Below, piece by piece: positions 35,871-45,128 of a stretch of 64,000 bases of DNA. A model generated the notes under the pieces. The model worked only from the letters and a program-made list of their open reading frames with translations. It was not told the DNA's origin and made no database searches. Position numbers and translations under genes: made by a program. The first letter of the stretch is position 1. Every line of letters starts with the position of its first letter. This DNA comes from Veillonellaceae bacterium (lineage in GTDB: Bacteria; Bacillota_C; Negativicutes; UBA1444), in assembly GCA_012798135.1 (NCBI GenBank), contig JAAZNU010000037.1, forward strand, positions 65,722-129,721, read 5' to 3'.

Positions 35871-38198
35871 TTACCGCTCCACGGTCATCAACAGAATGCG
35901 CTCGCACAAGTCGGGGAAGGACAACCCCGCCGCCGCCGCCGCTTTCGGCACCAGACTGGTTTCCGTCATGCCGGGAATCGTGTTGACTTCCAGGACGTAG
36001 GGATGGTTGGATGTATCCAGCCGGATATCCGTCCGGGCCACGCCCGAACAGCCGAGCACCCGGAAAGCTTCCACGGCGACTGCCTTTACGTGGCGGGCGG
36101 TTTCCGCATCAATCCGGGCCGGCACGTGATATTCAGTCGCGCCTTTGGTGTATTTCGCGTGATAGTCGTAGACGCCGGAATAGGGAACTATTTCGATGAC
36201 CGGCAAGGCTTCCGGCTTTTTGCCGCCCAGAACGCCGACCGTCAGTTCGCTGCCGTCGATGAATTCCTCCACCAACACTTCCGTATCGTAGCTAAAGGCT
36301 TTTTCCAACGCCGCCGCCAGTTCGCCCTCTTCCTGAACGATAGTCAGGCCGATCGTCGATCCCTGCGTGGATGGTTTCACCACGAACGGCGGTTCGAATT
36401 CGTCGAGGATGTTCTGTCGGATCTTGTCGCCCCAACCGTCCTGCCGCAACAGCAGCTGGTAACGGGGGGTGGGAATCCCAGCAGCGGCAAACAGTCGTTT
36501 GGATACTCCTTTGTCCATCGCCATGGCGCTGGCCAGCACTCCGGAACCGGTGTAGGGAATCCCCAACAGTTCCAGGGCGCCCTGTAACCGGCCGTCTTCG
36601 CCGTATAGACCATGAATGGCGTTGAACACGACTTCCACGCCGTTTTCCCGCAGCTGTTCGACAAAATGCGGCGGATCCAGATCGATGCCGACCACGTCAT
36701 ATTCCTTTTCCTTGAGCGCCGCCACAATCGCCTTGCCGGTATTCAGCGACACTTCTCGCTCCGCGGACGGGCCGCCCATCACAACCCCGATCTTCTTGCG
36801 TTGCATGCTGATCGCCTCCAACGATTTTTTCGCCAGTCGTTCGATGATGCGCTCGCCGGTCTGATAAATATTGCCCGCCCCCATCGTGATCACCAGATCA
36901 CCGGCGCGCAGCAAAGGGAAAACGCACTCCTCCAGCGCGGCAAAATCCGGGCAGTAGTGCACCGGCTGACCGGTCTGCCGCTGGACTTCCCGCAGGATCG
37001 TCTCGCCGGACACCCCTTCGATCGGGTCTTCCCCCGCCGAGTAAACGTCGGTCAGAATCAATAAATCCGCCGGCGCGAAGGCTGTACCGAATTCCCGAGC
37101 CAAGAGTTGGGTCCGGGAAAAGCGGTGCGGCTGGAATACGCAAACAACCCGCCCGGTCGTCGCCGACTTGGCACCCTGCAGAGTGGTCAGGATCTCCGTC
37201 GGATGGTGACCGTAGTCATCCACCACCCAGATTCCCCGCTCCCGCCCCTTGGTCTGGAAGCGCCGCTTGGCACCACCGAATCCCGGCATGATCGCCGCAA
37301 TCCGTTCGAAGTCCAGTCCCAGATGCAGGCCGACCGCAATGCAGGCCAGGCAGTTCATCACATTGTGCCGGCCCGGCACACCGATGGAAATCCGGCCGAG
37401 CAACTGTTCCCGCCGGTATACATCGAAGAAGGTTTCGGTTCCGACCGTAACGATCTTATTGGCGGTGAAATCGGCCGGCAAATCCAGCGCGTACGTGATC
37501 TGCGACGTTTTCACCTCGGTCGCCGCCGAGCGGACCGCCGGGCTGTCGATGCCGAGAACAGCCAGGCCGCCAGGCTTGACCTGATTCAAAAACTGTACGA
37601 AAGCCCGTCGGATTTCGTCTTCATTGCCATAGTGGTCCAGATGGTCGTTCTCGATATTGGTGACGACGGCAATCTGCGGCGTGAATTTCAGAAACGAGCC
37701 GTCGCTTTCATCCGCTTCCGCCACCAGCAGCCCACAGTCGCCGACCTTGGCGTTGCCGCCGATGGCGTCGAGGTCGCCGCCAATCAGCACGTTGGGATCC
37801 AGGCCCGCCGTTTCGAGCAGAAAGGCAATCATCGAAGTTGTGGTGGTCTTGCCGTGCGAACCGGCCACGGCAATGCCGTCGCACTGATTGAGCAGGCCCG
37901 CCAGCACGTCGGCCCTATGAAATACCGGCAAGCCGAGCCGCCGGGCTTCGACCAGTTCGGGATTATCCGGCCGGATGGCACTGGAAACCACGACCGCGCC
38001 GGTTTCGCCCAGGTTCGCCGCCGCGTGGCCCAGATAGATCGTCGCGCCGCTGTTGGACAGGCGAGCGGTCGCCTCCGACGCGTGCAGGTCCGAGCCGGAA
38101 ACCCGGTAACCTTTTTTCAGCAGAACATAGGCGATGGCGCTCATGCCGGCGCCGCCCACGCCGATAAAATGATACGATTGATTCTCTTCAAGCAACAA
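35871..38198 (-). CDS. Fusion of UDP-MurNAc--L-alanine ligase (MurC) and D-Ala--D-Ala ligase (Ddl)
   Basis: A single 775-codon frame. Residues 1-460 are MurC: GVGGAGMSAIAYVLL, ATP loop GSHGKTTTT, DDYGHHPTEI and a complete C-terminal domain. Residues 465-775 are a complete Ddl ATP-grasp enzyme: VVMGGPSAEREVSL, FNAIHGLYGEDG, KPSTQGSTIGL and LEVNTIPGMTETS. The likely start is the TTG at 38198, with GGAGG 8 bases upstream; a TTG at 38216 also exists. At Met465 (36806) an internal GGAGG lies exactly 8 bases before the ATG, so free Ddl might also be made. Both enzymes act in cytoplasmic peptidoglycan precursor synthesis. Confidence 0.94.
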   Translation of the reverse strand: MLLEENQSYHFIGVGGAGMSAIAYVLLKKGYRVSGSDLHASEATARLSNSGATIYLGHAAANLGETGAVVVSSAIRPDNPELVEARRLGLPVFHRADVLAGLLNQCDGIAVAGSHGKTTTTSMIAFLLETAGLDPNVLIGGDLDAIGGNAKVGDCGLLVAEADESDGSFLKFTPQIAVVTNIENDHLDHYGNEDEIRRAFVQFLNQVKPGGLAVLGIDSPAVRSAATEVKTSQITYALDLPADFTANKIVTVGTETFFDVYRREQLLGRISIGVPGRHNVMNCLACIAVGLHLGLDFERIAAIMPGFGGAKRRFQTKGRERGIWVVDDYGHHPTEILTTLQGAKSATTGRVVCVFQPHRFSRTQLLAREFGTAFAPADLLILTDVYSAGEDPIEGVSGETILREVQRQTGQPVHYCPDFAALEECVFPLLRAGDLVITMGAGNIYQTGERIIERLAKKSLEAISMQRKKIGVVMGGPSAEREVSLNTGKAIVAALKEKEYDVVGIDLDPPHFVEQLRENGVEVVFNAIHGLYGEDGRLQGALELLGIPYTGSGVLASAMAMDKGVSKRLFAAAGIPTPRYQLLLRQDGWGDKIRQNILDEFEPPFVVKPSTQGSTIGLTIVQEEGELAAALEKAFSYDTEVLVEEFIDGSELTVGVLGGKKPEALPVIEIVPYSGVYDYHAKYTKGATEYHVPARIDAETARHVKAVAVEAFRVLGCSGVARTDIRLDTSNHPYVLEVNTIPGMTETSLVPKAAAAAGLSFPDLCERILLMTVER

Positions 38199-38221
38199 AA
38201 TGACTTCCTCCCCCAAACGGC

Positions 38222-39358
38222 TCAGCGCCGGTCGGCGCCAGCCCGGTTCAACAAATCGAACACTAAGGCGGCAATGTCGTCGGCCGCCCGCGGAGTTCCC
38301 ATGGCAGCGGCCGCCGCCGCCATACTGCGTAATTTTTCGGAATCGGCGATTAGCTTCTCCACGGTTGCGGTCAGCAACTCCCCGGTCAGTTCCGAATCCC
38401 GGATCACCACCGCCGCACCGTTTTTTTCCAGTGCGCGGGCGTTGATCTCCTGATGATTTTCGGAAGCATAGGGATAGGGAACCAAAATCGACGGAATTCC
38501 GCGCAAAGTCAGTTCGGCCAAGCCGATCGCCCCGGCCCGGGACACCACGAGACGGGCCGCTGCCAGCGCCTTGGGCATTTCGTGCAGATACGGGACGACG
38601 ATCCGTCCGGCCTCGCCGTCATGAACCGGCAATCCCTCCGCCTGCAACATATGTATTATATTATTATAGTCCGTTTGTCCCGTAATATGAAGTATTTGAA
38701 CTTCCTTTTTCCCGGCCCAGTGCCGATGCAAGGCCAGCGCCGCCTGATTGACGCTACGGGCTCCCTGGCTGCCGCCGGTGATGAGCAAAACCGGCGAATC
38801 CGGCCGCAAGCCAAAATGCCGGCAGGAATCCTCCCGGGTTTCCCGCAGTAAATCTTCGCGCACCGGGTTTCCCGTCACCACTACGTGGGCCTTGTGCCCG
38901 GCGAACTTTGGCGCCGCCTCCGGATAACCGACCGCCGCCACATCGACCACCCGGCTGAGGATCCGGTTGGTGACGCCGGGGAAAGCGTTCTGCTCCTGAA
39001 TCAGCGTGGGAATGCCGGCGGACGCGGCACTCCAGACCACCGGCCCGCAGACATAGCCGCCCGTGCCGATCACCGCGTCCGGCCGGAACGCACGCAGAAT
39101 TTTGCGTACTTCCCAGAGGCTCCGAACCGTCCAAAACACGTTTTGGAAATTCCGCCACGAAATCCGGCGCTGAAAACCATACAAATGAATGGTCTGCAGC
39201 GGATAACCGGCGTGGGGAACCAGTTCGGACTCCAGACCATGCTCGGTTCCCACAAAAAGAATCGTCGCTGTGGCGTCCTGCCGTTCCAACGCCCGGGCAA
39301 TGGCCAGCGCCGGATAGATATGTCCGCCGGTGCCGCCGCCGGCAATCACAAATCTCAT
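38222..39358 (-). CDS. murG: UDP-GlcNAc--lipid I GlcNAc transferase MurG
   Basis: Peripheral membrane GT-B glycosyltransferase converting lipid I to lipid II. It is 378 residues. The N-terminal glycine-rich loop GGGTGGHIYPALAIA, ITGGSQGARSVNQA, and the donor site SRAGAIGLAELTLRGIPSILVPYPYASENHQ are all present. It overlaps murD by 4 bases. The ftsW gene often found between murD and murG is absent. Confidence 0.97.
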   Translation of the reverse strand: MRFVIAGGGTGGHIYPALAIARALERQDATATILFVGTEHGLESELVPHAGYPLQTIHLYGFQRRISWRNFQNVFWTVRSLWEVRKILRAFRPDAVIGTGGYVCGPVVWSAASAGIPTLIQEQNAFPGVTNRILSRVVDVAAVGYPEAAPKFAGHKAHVVVTGNPVREDLLRETREDSCRHFGLRPDSPVLLITGGSQGARSVNQAALALHRHWAGKKEVQILHITGQTDYNNIIHMLQAEGLPVHDGEAGRIVVPYLHEMPKALAAARLVVSRAGAIGLAELTLRGIPSILVPYPYASENHQEINARALEKNGAAVVIRDSELTGELLTATVEKLIADSEKLRSMAAAAAAMGTPRAADDIAALVFDLLNRAGADRR

Positions 39359-40722
39359 GCGGGCTGCCCTTCACCGCGGACCAGTTCCTTGAATACGCGA
39401 CCCCGCTGTTCATAATTGTCGAACATGTCATAGCTGGCGCAGGCAGGCGACAGCAGGACCACCTGCGGCGGCACTGCTTTCTTCCTGGCTTCCTCTACGG
39501 CCGCCGCCAGCGACGATGCGCGAAAAATGTCGGTCACATCCTGCTGGCGGGCTGCCGCCTCAAACCGGTCCGCCGCCTCGCCGATGAGGATCAACTGATC
39601 CACTCGCTCCCGCACCAGCTTCATGAACTCCGTCAGGTCCGTGTTCTTGTCACGTCCGCCGGCAATCAGGATGATATGGCCGGCAAAAGCTTCCAGCGCC
39701 TTGATGGAAGACTCCGGATTGGTAGCTTTGGAATCGTTGTAATAGGGTACGCCGTTGAGCGTCGCCACCGGCTCGATCCGGTGCTCCACTCCCGTGAACG
39801 AGGTCAGAACCCTCGCCATGTCGGTCGGCGCCACGCCGGCCAGAAAAGCCGCGCCGCAAGCCGCCAACGCATTTTCGACATTGTGGCCACCGAACAGTTT
39901 CATGTCCGCAACCGCGCAAATCTTTTTCTCCTGGCCGTCCCAGCGCAACCGGATCTCGCCGTCGGCAACAAAGGCTCCCGACGCCAGCGTCGACTGACGG
40001 CTGAAGAAAAGCACCCGGGAGCCGATGCGCTTTGCCATCGCCCGGATCCATTCGTCGTCATAATTCAGCACGGCATAATCTTGGTCGGTCTGCCGGGCAA
40101 ACAGCTTCTGCTTGGTGGCGCCATAGCCTTCGAACGAACCATGCCGGTCGATGTGGTCCGGCGTCAGGTTCAGCATGACCGCGATATGAGGCCGGAACTC
40201 GTGCACGCCTTCCAGCTGGAAGCTGGAAATTTCGGCGACCACCCGCCCCTGTCCGCTCACATGCTGCACTTCCTGGGACAGGGCCACACCAATGTTCCCG
40301 CCGACCACCACTTCGGCGAAGGTCGTTTTCATCATCTCACCGAGTAGCGTCGTAGTCGTAGTCTTGCCATTGGTGCCGGTGACGGCAATGATCGGCGCCT
40401 GGCACAACCGGCCGGCCAGTTCGACCTCGCTCCATACCGGAATGTCACTTTGGTTGGCTGCCGCCACCAACGGATGATGAATCGAGATTCCCGGCGACAG
40501 GATCAACAATTCCTTTCCCGCCAGCAACCCTTCGTCCTGTCGGCCCAGCGCCAGCTCTACTTTGTCGTCGATCTCCCGCAAACCCTCCGCCGCCTTGAGA
40601 TGTTCCCGGTCCTTGCCATCCGCCAGCGTCACCGCCGCGCCGCGGGATTGCAACACCGCCGCCGCCGAAATACCGCTGATACCGGCGCCGAACACCAATA
40701 TTTTCTTTCCCGTCAATTCCAT
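39355..40722 (-). CDS. murD: UDP-MurNAc-L-alanine--D-glutamate ligase MurD
   Basis: Mur ligase of 455 residues adding D-glutamate. N-terminal VFGAGISGISAA, the ATP loop VTGTNGKTTTTTL, AEISSFQLEG, and C-terminal YNDSKATNPESS with LLSPACASYDMF identify it as MurD. The ATG at 40722 (MELTGKKILV) fits the family start, although the frame is open to 40830. It lies 2 bases after mraY. Confidence 0.97.
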   Translation of the reverse strand: MELTGKKILVFGAGISGISAAAVLQSRGAAVTLADGKDREHLKAAEGLREIDDKVELALGRQDEGLLAGKELLILSPGISIHHPLVAAANQSDIPVWSEVELAGRLCQAPIIAVTGTNGKTTTTTLLGEMMKTTFAEVVVGGNIGVALSQEVQHVSGQGRVVAEISSFQLEGVHEFRPHIAVMLNLTPDHIDRHGSFEGYGATKQKLFARQTDQDYAVLNYDDEWIRAMAKRIGSRVLFFSRQSTLASGAFVADGEIRLRWDGQEKKICAVADMKLFGGHNVENALAACGAAFLAGVAPTDMARVLTSFTGVEHRIEPVATLNGVPYYNDSKATNPESSIKALEAFAGHIILIAGGRDKNTDLTEFMKLVRERVDQLILIGEAADRFEAAARQQDVTDIFRASSLAAAVEEARKKAVPPQVVLLSPACASYDMFDNYEQRGRVFKELVRGEGQPA

Positions 40723-40724
40723 GT

Positions 40725-41708
40725 TTACACCAGCCTTCCGCCGGTCGAACCCAGCATGATACACAGGCCGACCAGACCCGCTATGATTCCGGCGGCCCAG
40801 AACACCCGCACCACGCGGATTTCCGGCCAACCGCCAAGTTCAAAATGATGATGCAGCGGACTCATTCGAAAAATCCGACGTCCCGTCGTCTTAAACGAGG
40901 CCACCTGCAAAATGACCGACACCGCCTCCGCCACAAACACCGCCCCGATCACCGGCAGCAACAGTTCGGTTCCCGTCAGCACCGCGCCGGCCGCCAAGGC
41001 CCCGCCGAGAGCCAGTGAACCGGTATCGCCCATGAAAATCCGTGCCGGATGGCGGTTAAAAACCAGAAAGCCCAGAGCCGCACCCGCCACTATCGTGAAA
41101 AAGCCGGCCACATCCGGTTGTCCCCGCAACCAGGACACCGCCGCATAAATTCCCGCCGCGACCGCGGTAGTTCCCGCAGCCAGGCCATCCAGCCCGTCCG
41201 TAAGATTGACGGCGTTCGTCGTTCCGACGATGATAAAAAACACCAGCCCATGGAACCAGAACCCCAGATTCCAGGTGACATCCAGCCCGGGAATCCACAG
41301 CTCCGTCCCCCGGCCCAGGAAGCGGGTAATGATCCAGGAAAACGCCACGGCGATCAGGATCTGTCCCAGCAATTTTTCCTTGGCCCGCAGACCCAGATTT
41401 CGTTTCAGAACCACCTTGATATAATCGTCCACAAAGCCCAACGCCCCGCAGGCCAGGGTAACAAACAGCATCAGCCAGGCCGCCGGCGACGTGGTGTGGA
41501 TGACCGGCACCGCCACGCAGATTCCGGCCAGAATCAACAGACCGCCCATCGTCGGCGTTCCCGTCTTGGCCTTGTGCGCCGCCGGTCCCTCCTCCCGGAC
41601 CACCTGGCCGAACTTCAGCCGGTGCAGCAAGGGAATGGCGACCGGGCCCAGCAGGACCACCACGCCGAACGCGCACAGCGCGCCCAAAAGTAAGGATTGC
41701 ATGAACAT
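40725..41708 (-). CDS. mraY: Phospho-MurNAc-pentapeptide transferase MraY
   Basis: Polytopic membrane enzyme making lipid I from UDP-MurNAc-pentapeptide and undecaprenyl phosphate. It is 327 residues with about ten helices. The conserved cytoplasmic loops show KTGTPTMGG, FVDDYIKVVLKRN, NAVNLTDGLDGLA, FMGDTGSLALGG and PLHHHFELGGWPE. The start codon overlaps the murF stop (TGATG). A second ATG two codons on has better spacing to GGAGG. Confidence 0.97.
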   Translation of the reverse strand: MFMQSLLLGALCAFGVVVLLGPVAIPLLHRLKFGQVVREEGPAAHKAKTGTPTMGGLLILAGICVAVPVIHTTSPAAWLMLFVTLACGALGFVDDYIKVVLKRNLGLRAKEKLLGQILIAVAFSWIITRFLGRGTELWIPGLDVTWNLGFWFHGLVFFIIVGTTNAVNLTDGLDGLAAGTTAVAAGIYAAVSWLRGQPDVAGFFTIVAGAALGFLVFNRHPARIFMGDTGSLALGGALAAGAVLTGTELLLPVIGAVFVAEAVSVILQVASFKTTGRRIFRMSPLHHHFELGGWPEIRVVRVFWAAGIIAGLVGLCIMLGSTGGRLV

Positions 41709-43087
41709 CAGACCTCCGATTGCCGTGCGAAGGCGTCCAGCAGTTTTTCCATCGCCATGCCGCGGGATCCCTTTAAAAGCAGGGTGTCGCCCGGCCGCAG
41801 CAGTTCGTGCAACGCCGCCACCGCCGCCGCATGATCCGGACAGACCATGGTCGTGGCCACGCCTTGTTCACGGGCGGTTGACGCCGCCACCGCCGCCATT
41901 TCACCCAAGGCTAACACTGCGGCGACGCCGGCTGACGCCAGTTGCCGGCCGACCTGCTCGTGCGCGCACCGGGCCGCCGGGCCGAGTTCCAGCATATCGC
42001 CGACAGCCGCCAGTTTCCGTCCCTGGGCCACCGTTGCCAACACGTCGATAGCGGCGGCCATGGACAGCGGACTGGCATTGTAGGTATCGTCGATCACGGT
42101 GATTTCCCCGTAACGGCGGATGTTCAACCGCATTTTCCCCGGTTCGTAGGCCGCCAGGGCGCCGGCCGCGTCCGCCGGCGCGGCGCCTAGTTCCAGCCCG
42201 ACGGCAATGGCCGCCAGCGCATTATAAACATTATGGATGCCCGGCACCGGAATCGTGACCGCAAACACGCCCTGGCGGGTTCGACAGTCGAACTCCACTC
42301 CCTGCGCCGAATACCGAAGATTCTCCGCCCGTACGTCCACTGCCGCCTGAATTCCGTAGAACACCGACCGCGCCGCCGTTTTCGACTGCATGCTCCGCAC
42401 CCGCCCGTCGTCGCCGTTCAGGACGGCAATCCCGTCGGCCGGCAGCGCTTCCACCAGTTCCGCCTTGGCCGCCGCGATGTTGTCGACGCTGCCCAGGCGT
42501 TCCAGATGGGTCTCGCCGACATTGGTCACCACACCGACGGTGGGCAGAGCCGTGGCCGCCAGGCCGGTGATCTCGCCCAGGCCGCGCATTCCCATCTCCA
42601 CCACCACCGCCTCGTGTTCCGGACGGAGCTTCAGCAAGGTGTGGGAAAGGCCGATCTCATTGTTAAAATTAGCTTCGGTTTTCAGCACGTTCCGCCGGGT
42701 CGCCAGCACGGCGGCGATCATATCCTTGGTCGAAGTCTTGCCGTTGGAGCCGGTGACCGCGACGACCGGCAACCGAAACCGGCAGCGGTGAAACCGGGCC
42801 AGACCCTGATAGGCCAGTCGGGTATCCGGAACCAGAAAGACGGCGATTGCCGACGGCAATACAGCCGGTTCGCGGCTGACCACAATTCCGGCCGCCCCCT
42901 GGCGAACCGCCGCGTCGATAAAATCATGGCCGTCGAAGCGCTCGCCGGACAAGGCCACGAACAAAGCTCCGGGCGCCAGCGTCCGGGTATCGGTGGCAAC
43001 GCCCGTGAATTGGGCCGCCGCTCCGACCGCCAAACAATGTCCCCCGGTCGCCGTCAGCACCTCGTCGGTTGTAAAAGATAGCGTCAT
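41708..43087 (-). CDS. murF: UDP-MurNAc-tripeptide--D-Ala-D-Ala ligase MurF
   Basis: Mur ligase of 459 residues joining D-Ala-D-Ala to the tripeptide. The ATP loop VTGSNGKTSTKDM, MGMRGLGEI and IDDTYNASPLSM are diagnostic of MurF. The ATG at 43087 has GGAGG 6 bases upstream and overlaps the murE stop in an ATGA. Its dipeptide substrate comes from the Ddl half of the fusion encoded downstream. Confidence 0.97.
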   Translation of the reverse strand: MTLSFTTDEVLTATGGHCLAVGAAAQFTGVATDTRTLAPGALFVALSGERFDGHDFIDAAVRQGAAGIVVSREPAVLPSAIAVFLVPDTRLAYQGLARFHRCRFRLPVVAVTGSNGKTSTKDMIAAVLATRRNVLKTEANFNNEIGLSHTLLKLRPEHEAVVVEMGMRGLGEITGLAATALPTVGVVTNVGETHLERLGSVDNIAAAKAELVEALPADGIAVLNGDDGRVRSMQSKTAARSVFYGIQAAVDVRAENLRYSAQGVEFDCRTRQGVFAVTIPVPGIHNVYNALAAIAVGLELGAAPADAAGALAAYEPGKMRLNIRRYGEITVIDDTYNASPLSMAAAIDVLATVAQGRKLAAVGDMLELGPAARCAHEQVGRQLASAGVAAVLALGEMAAVAASTAREQGVATTMVCPDHAAAVAALHELLRPGDTLLLKGSRGMAMEKLLDAFARQSEV

Positions 43088-44577
43088 GGTTTTCCTCCCG
43101 CCCATTCCCGCACCACTTCCCGATCATCAAAATGAATGGTCCGGTCGGCCAGAATCTGATAATTTTCATGTCCCTTGCCGGCAATGACGATCACATCACC
43201 CGCCTCGGCCAGCGCCAGTGCCTGTTCGATCGCCGTCCGGCGGTCCGGCTCGGTGGTCGTTTTTTGCTGCGCCGCCGGCGTGGTGATTCCGGCCATGATC
43301 TGACCGATAATGAACGCCGGGTCCTCCGATCGCGGATTGTCGGAAGTGACAATCACCCGGTCGGCGTAGCGGGATGCCAGTTCACCCATAATCGGCCGTT
43401 TGGTCCGGTCCCGGTCGCCCCCGCAACCGAACACGGCGATGAGCCGCCCCCGGACAAACTGTTTCGCGGTTTTCAGCACATTTTCCAGGCCATCGGGAGT
43501 GTGGGCGTAATCGACGATTACGCTGAACGGGCGGTTGATGTCCACCCGCTCGAAACGTCCCGGCACGGAAACGAACTCGGCCAGCGCCGCCTGAATGGCG
43601 GGAATCTCAACGCCTTCGGCGCGAGCCGCGCCGATCGCGGCCAACATATTATACACATTGAATAAGCCGGTCAGCCGGGATTGCACCGCAAAGTCGCCCC
43701 ATCGCCCGGTCACGCGGAAACGGCTGCCGTCCGGTCGCAGGTCGATGTCGACCGCCCGAAGGTCGGCCGGCGCCGCGATCCCGTAGCTGATCCGGCGGGC
43801 TTGCGTCTGCGCCAGCATATATTCCCCGGCCGGATCGTCGATGTTGGCAACGGCCGTCTTGTTCCCCTTCCGGTTGCTGTCGGCGATCAACTGACGAAAC
43901 AGCAACGCCTTGGCGTTCCGATAATTTTCCATGGTCTGGTGAAAATCGAGATGATCCTGCGTCATGTTGGTAAACACCGCCGTGTCGAACTCGCAGCCGG
44001 CGACGCGCCCCAGGGCCAGGGCGTGGGACGAAACTTCCATGGCGACCCCCTGCATACCGCTGTCGACCATGTCTCGCAACGCCGACTGGAGGTCCAGCAC
44101 ATCCGGCGTGGTATTTTTCACGGGAATGACCCGGTCGCCGATCAGGGTATGCAGCGTGCCGCTGACGCCGCAGGGCCGGCCGGCCAGATTCAGGATGCTC
44201 CGGATGATATGGGTGGTCGTCGTCTTGCCATTGGTGCCGGTTACACCAATCAGCCGCAATTGCGTCGATGGTTCCCGGTAAAACCAGGGCGCAATCCGTT
44301 CCACCGCCTGCCGGACATCCGCCGTCACAAGCACCGGAACCTTGTCGCCGACTTCCACCTCGCGCTGGGCCAGCACGGCCACGGCGCCTTTGGCCACGGC
44401 CGCTGCCGCGAAGGCGTGCCCGTCGACGGTGGCGCCCGGCAGACAAACAAACAGAGTCCCTGGCTCCACTTTGCGAGAATCGTGGGCCAGGGTCAAAATC
44501 TCGGGATTATGTTCCGGCAACAGTCGGCAATGGGCTGCCGGCAGTTTGGCGATAATTTCACGCAGTGTCCAGCTCAT
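43084..44577 (-). CDS. murE: UDP-MurNAc-L-Ala-D-Glu ligase MurE, probably adding meso-DAP
   Basis: Mur ligase of 497 residues adding the third amino acid. The ATP loop VTGTNGKTTTTHI and HDSRKVEPGTLFVCLPG are clear. The specificity motif reads DNPRSEDP, resembling the DNPR motif of meso-diaminopimelate-adding enzymes rather than the lysine type. It has its own promoter and AGGGGG before the ATG. The penicillin-binding protein gene usually between ftsL and murE is missing. Confidence 0.96.
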   Translation of the reverse strand: MSWTLREIIAKLPAAHCRLLPEHNPEILTLAHDSRKVEPGTLFVCLPGATVDGHAFAAAAVAKGAVAVLAQREVEVGDKVPVLVTADVRQAVERIAPWFYREPSTQLRLIGVTGTNGKTTTTHIIRSILNLAGRPCGVSGTLHTLIGDRVIPVKNTTPDVLDLQSALRDMVDSGMQGVAMEVSSHALALGRVAGCEFDTAVFTNMTQDHLDFHQTMENYRNAKALLFRQLIADSNRKGNKTAVANIDDPAGEYMLAQTQARRISYGIAAPADLRAVDIDLRPDGSRFRVTGRWGDFAVQSRLTGLFNVYNMLAAIGAARAEGVEIPAIQAALAEFVSVPGRFERVDINRPFSVIVDYAHTPDGLENVLKTAKQFVRGRLIAVFGCGGDRDRTKRPIMGELASRYADRVIVTSDNPRSEDPAFIIGQIMAGITTPAAQQKTTTEPDRRTAIEQALALAEAGDVIVIAGKGHENYQILADRTIHFDDREVVREWAGGKP

Positions 44578-44610
44578 TGGAATCCCCCTGCCATTTTATT
44601 CATAGCAATT

Positions 44611-44639
44611 ATTTTACCACTTTTCCCCCTAACCTCCAA
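44611..44639 (-). promoter_or_regulatory. Promoter of the murE-ftsZ block
   Basis: TTGGAG (44639-44634) and TAAAAT (44616-44611), spacer 17 bases, about 35 bases before the murE start and just after the ftsL terminator. Confidence 0.6.
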
Positions 44640-44641
44640 AT

Positions 44642-44665
44642 AAAAAAGCAGGCTCTTCACCCGCT
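44642..44665 (-). terminator. Intrinsic terminator after ftsL
   Basis: A 6-bp stem AGCGGG/CCTGCT (44660-44665 with 44647-44652, one wobble) is followed on the minus strand by TTTTTTA, 8 bases after the ftsL stop codon. It separates mraZ-rsmH-ftsL from the mur block. Confidence 0.65.
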
Positions 44666-44672
44666 TTCCCGG

Positions 44673-45116
44673 TTATCGTATATTATGTGCCTCCGCCCGG
44701 GCATCGCCGAACAGAATCGACCGGCGAACGGCTACTTGCTCCAGGTTCCCCTTCTTGGCGGGTTTGGCGCCGGCGGCGTTCTTGGCCGCCATATATACCG
44801 TCTGCGGTTTGGTCATGCCCAGCTGTTTTTCCGCAATGTTTTGAATCCGCTGCGGCGATTTGAGTTGGGCCATTTCCAGCCGCAGCAGCTCATTTTCTTT
44901 TTCCAGCCGGGTCAGGCAGGCTCTGGCCTGCACGAGTTCGTAACCGGCCTTCACAATTGCCGAACTCCCCCAAGTGACGAACATCGCCAAAAAGCCGATG
45001 ACGACCGCCGATACCAGGCATTCCGTACGTAAGCACCGGCGGGGTTTGACCGGCGCGGTTCGTTCCGGTTTCGGCTGCAACAAACCATCGCTATGTCGCT
45101 GATAAGTCCGGACCAT
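44673..45116 (-). CDS. ftsL: Cell division protein FtsL (septum formation initiator-like)
   Basis: Bitopic protein of 147 residues: a basic cytoplasmic N-terminus, one membrane helix at about 33-54 (CLVSAVVIGFLAMFVTWG), then a coiled coil (ARACLTRLEKENELLRLEMAQL) and the conserved PQRIQNIAEKQLGM segment. A basic 40-residue tail follows. The ATG at 45116 has GGAGG 8 bases upstream; the ATG two codons earlier is only 2 bases from it. Position after rsmH is standard. Confidence 0.88.
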   Translation of the reverse strand: MVRTYQRHSDGLLQPKPERTAPVKPRRCLRTECLVSAVVIGFLAMFVTWGSSAIVKAGYELVQARACLTRLEKENELLRLEMAQLKSPQRIQNIAEKQLGMTKPQTVYMAAKNAAGAKPAKKGNLEQVAVRRSILFGDARAEAHNIR

Positions 45117-45128
45117 TGTCATGTCCTC

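Noticed and set aside
38198..38216. Annotating murC from the TTG at 38216.
   Set aside because: The Shine-Dalgarno GGAGG (38207-38211) lies downstream of that codon and is ideally placed for the TTG at 38198.
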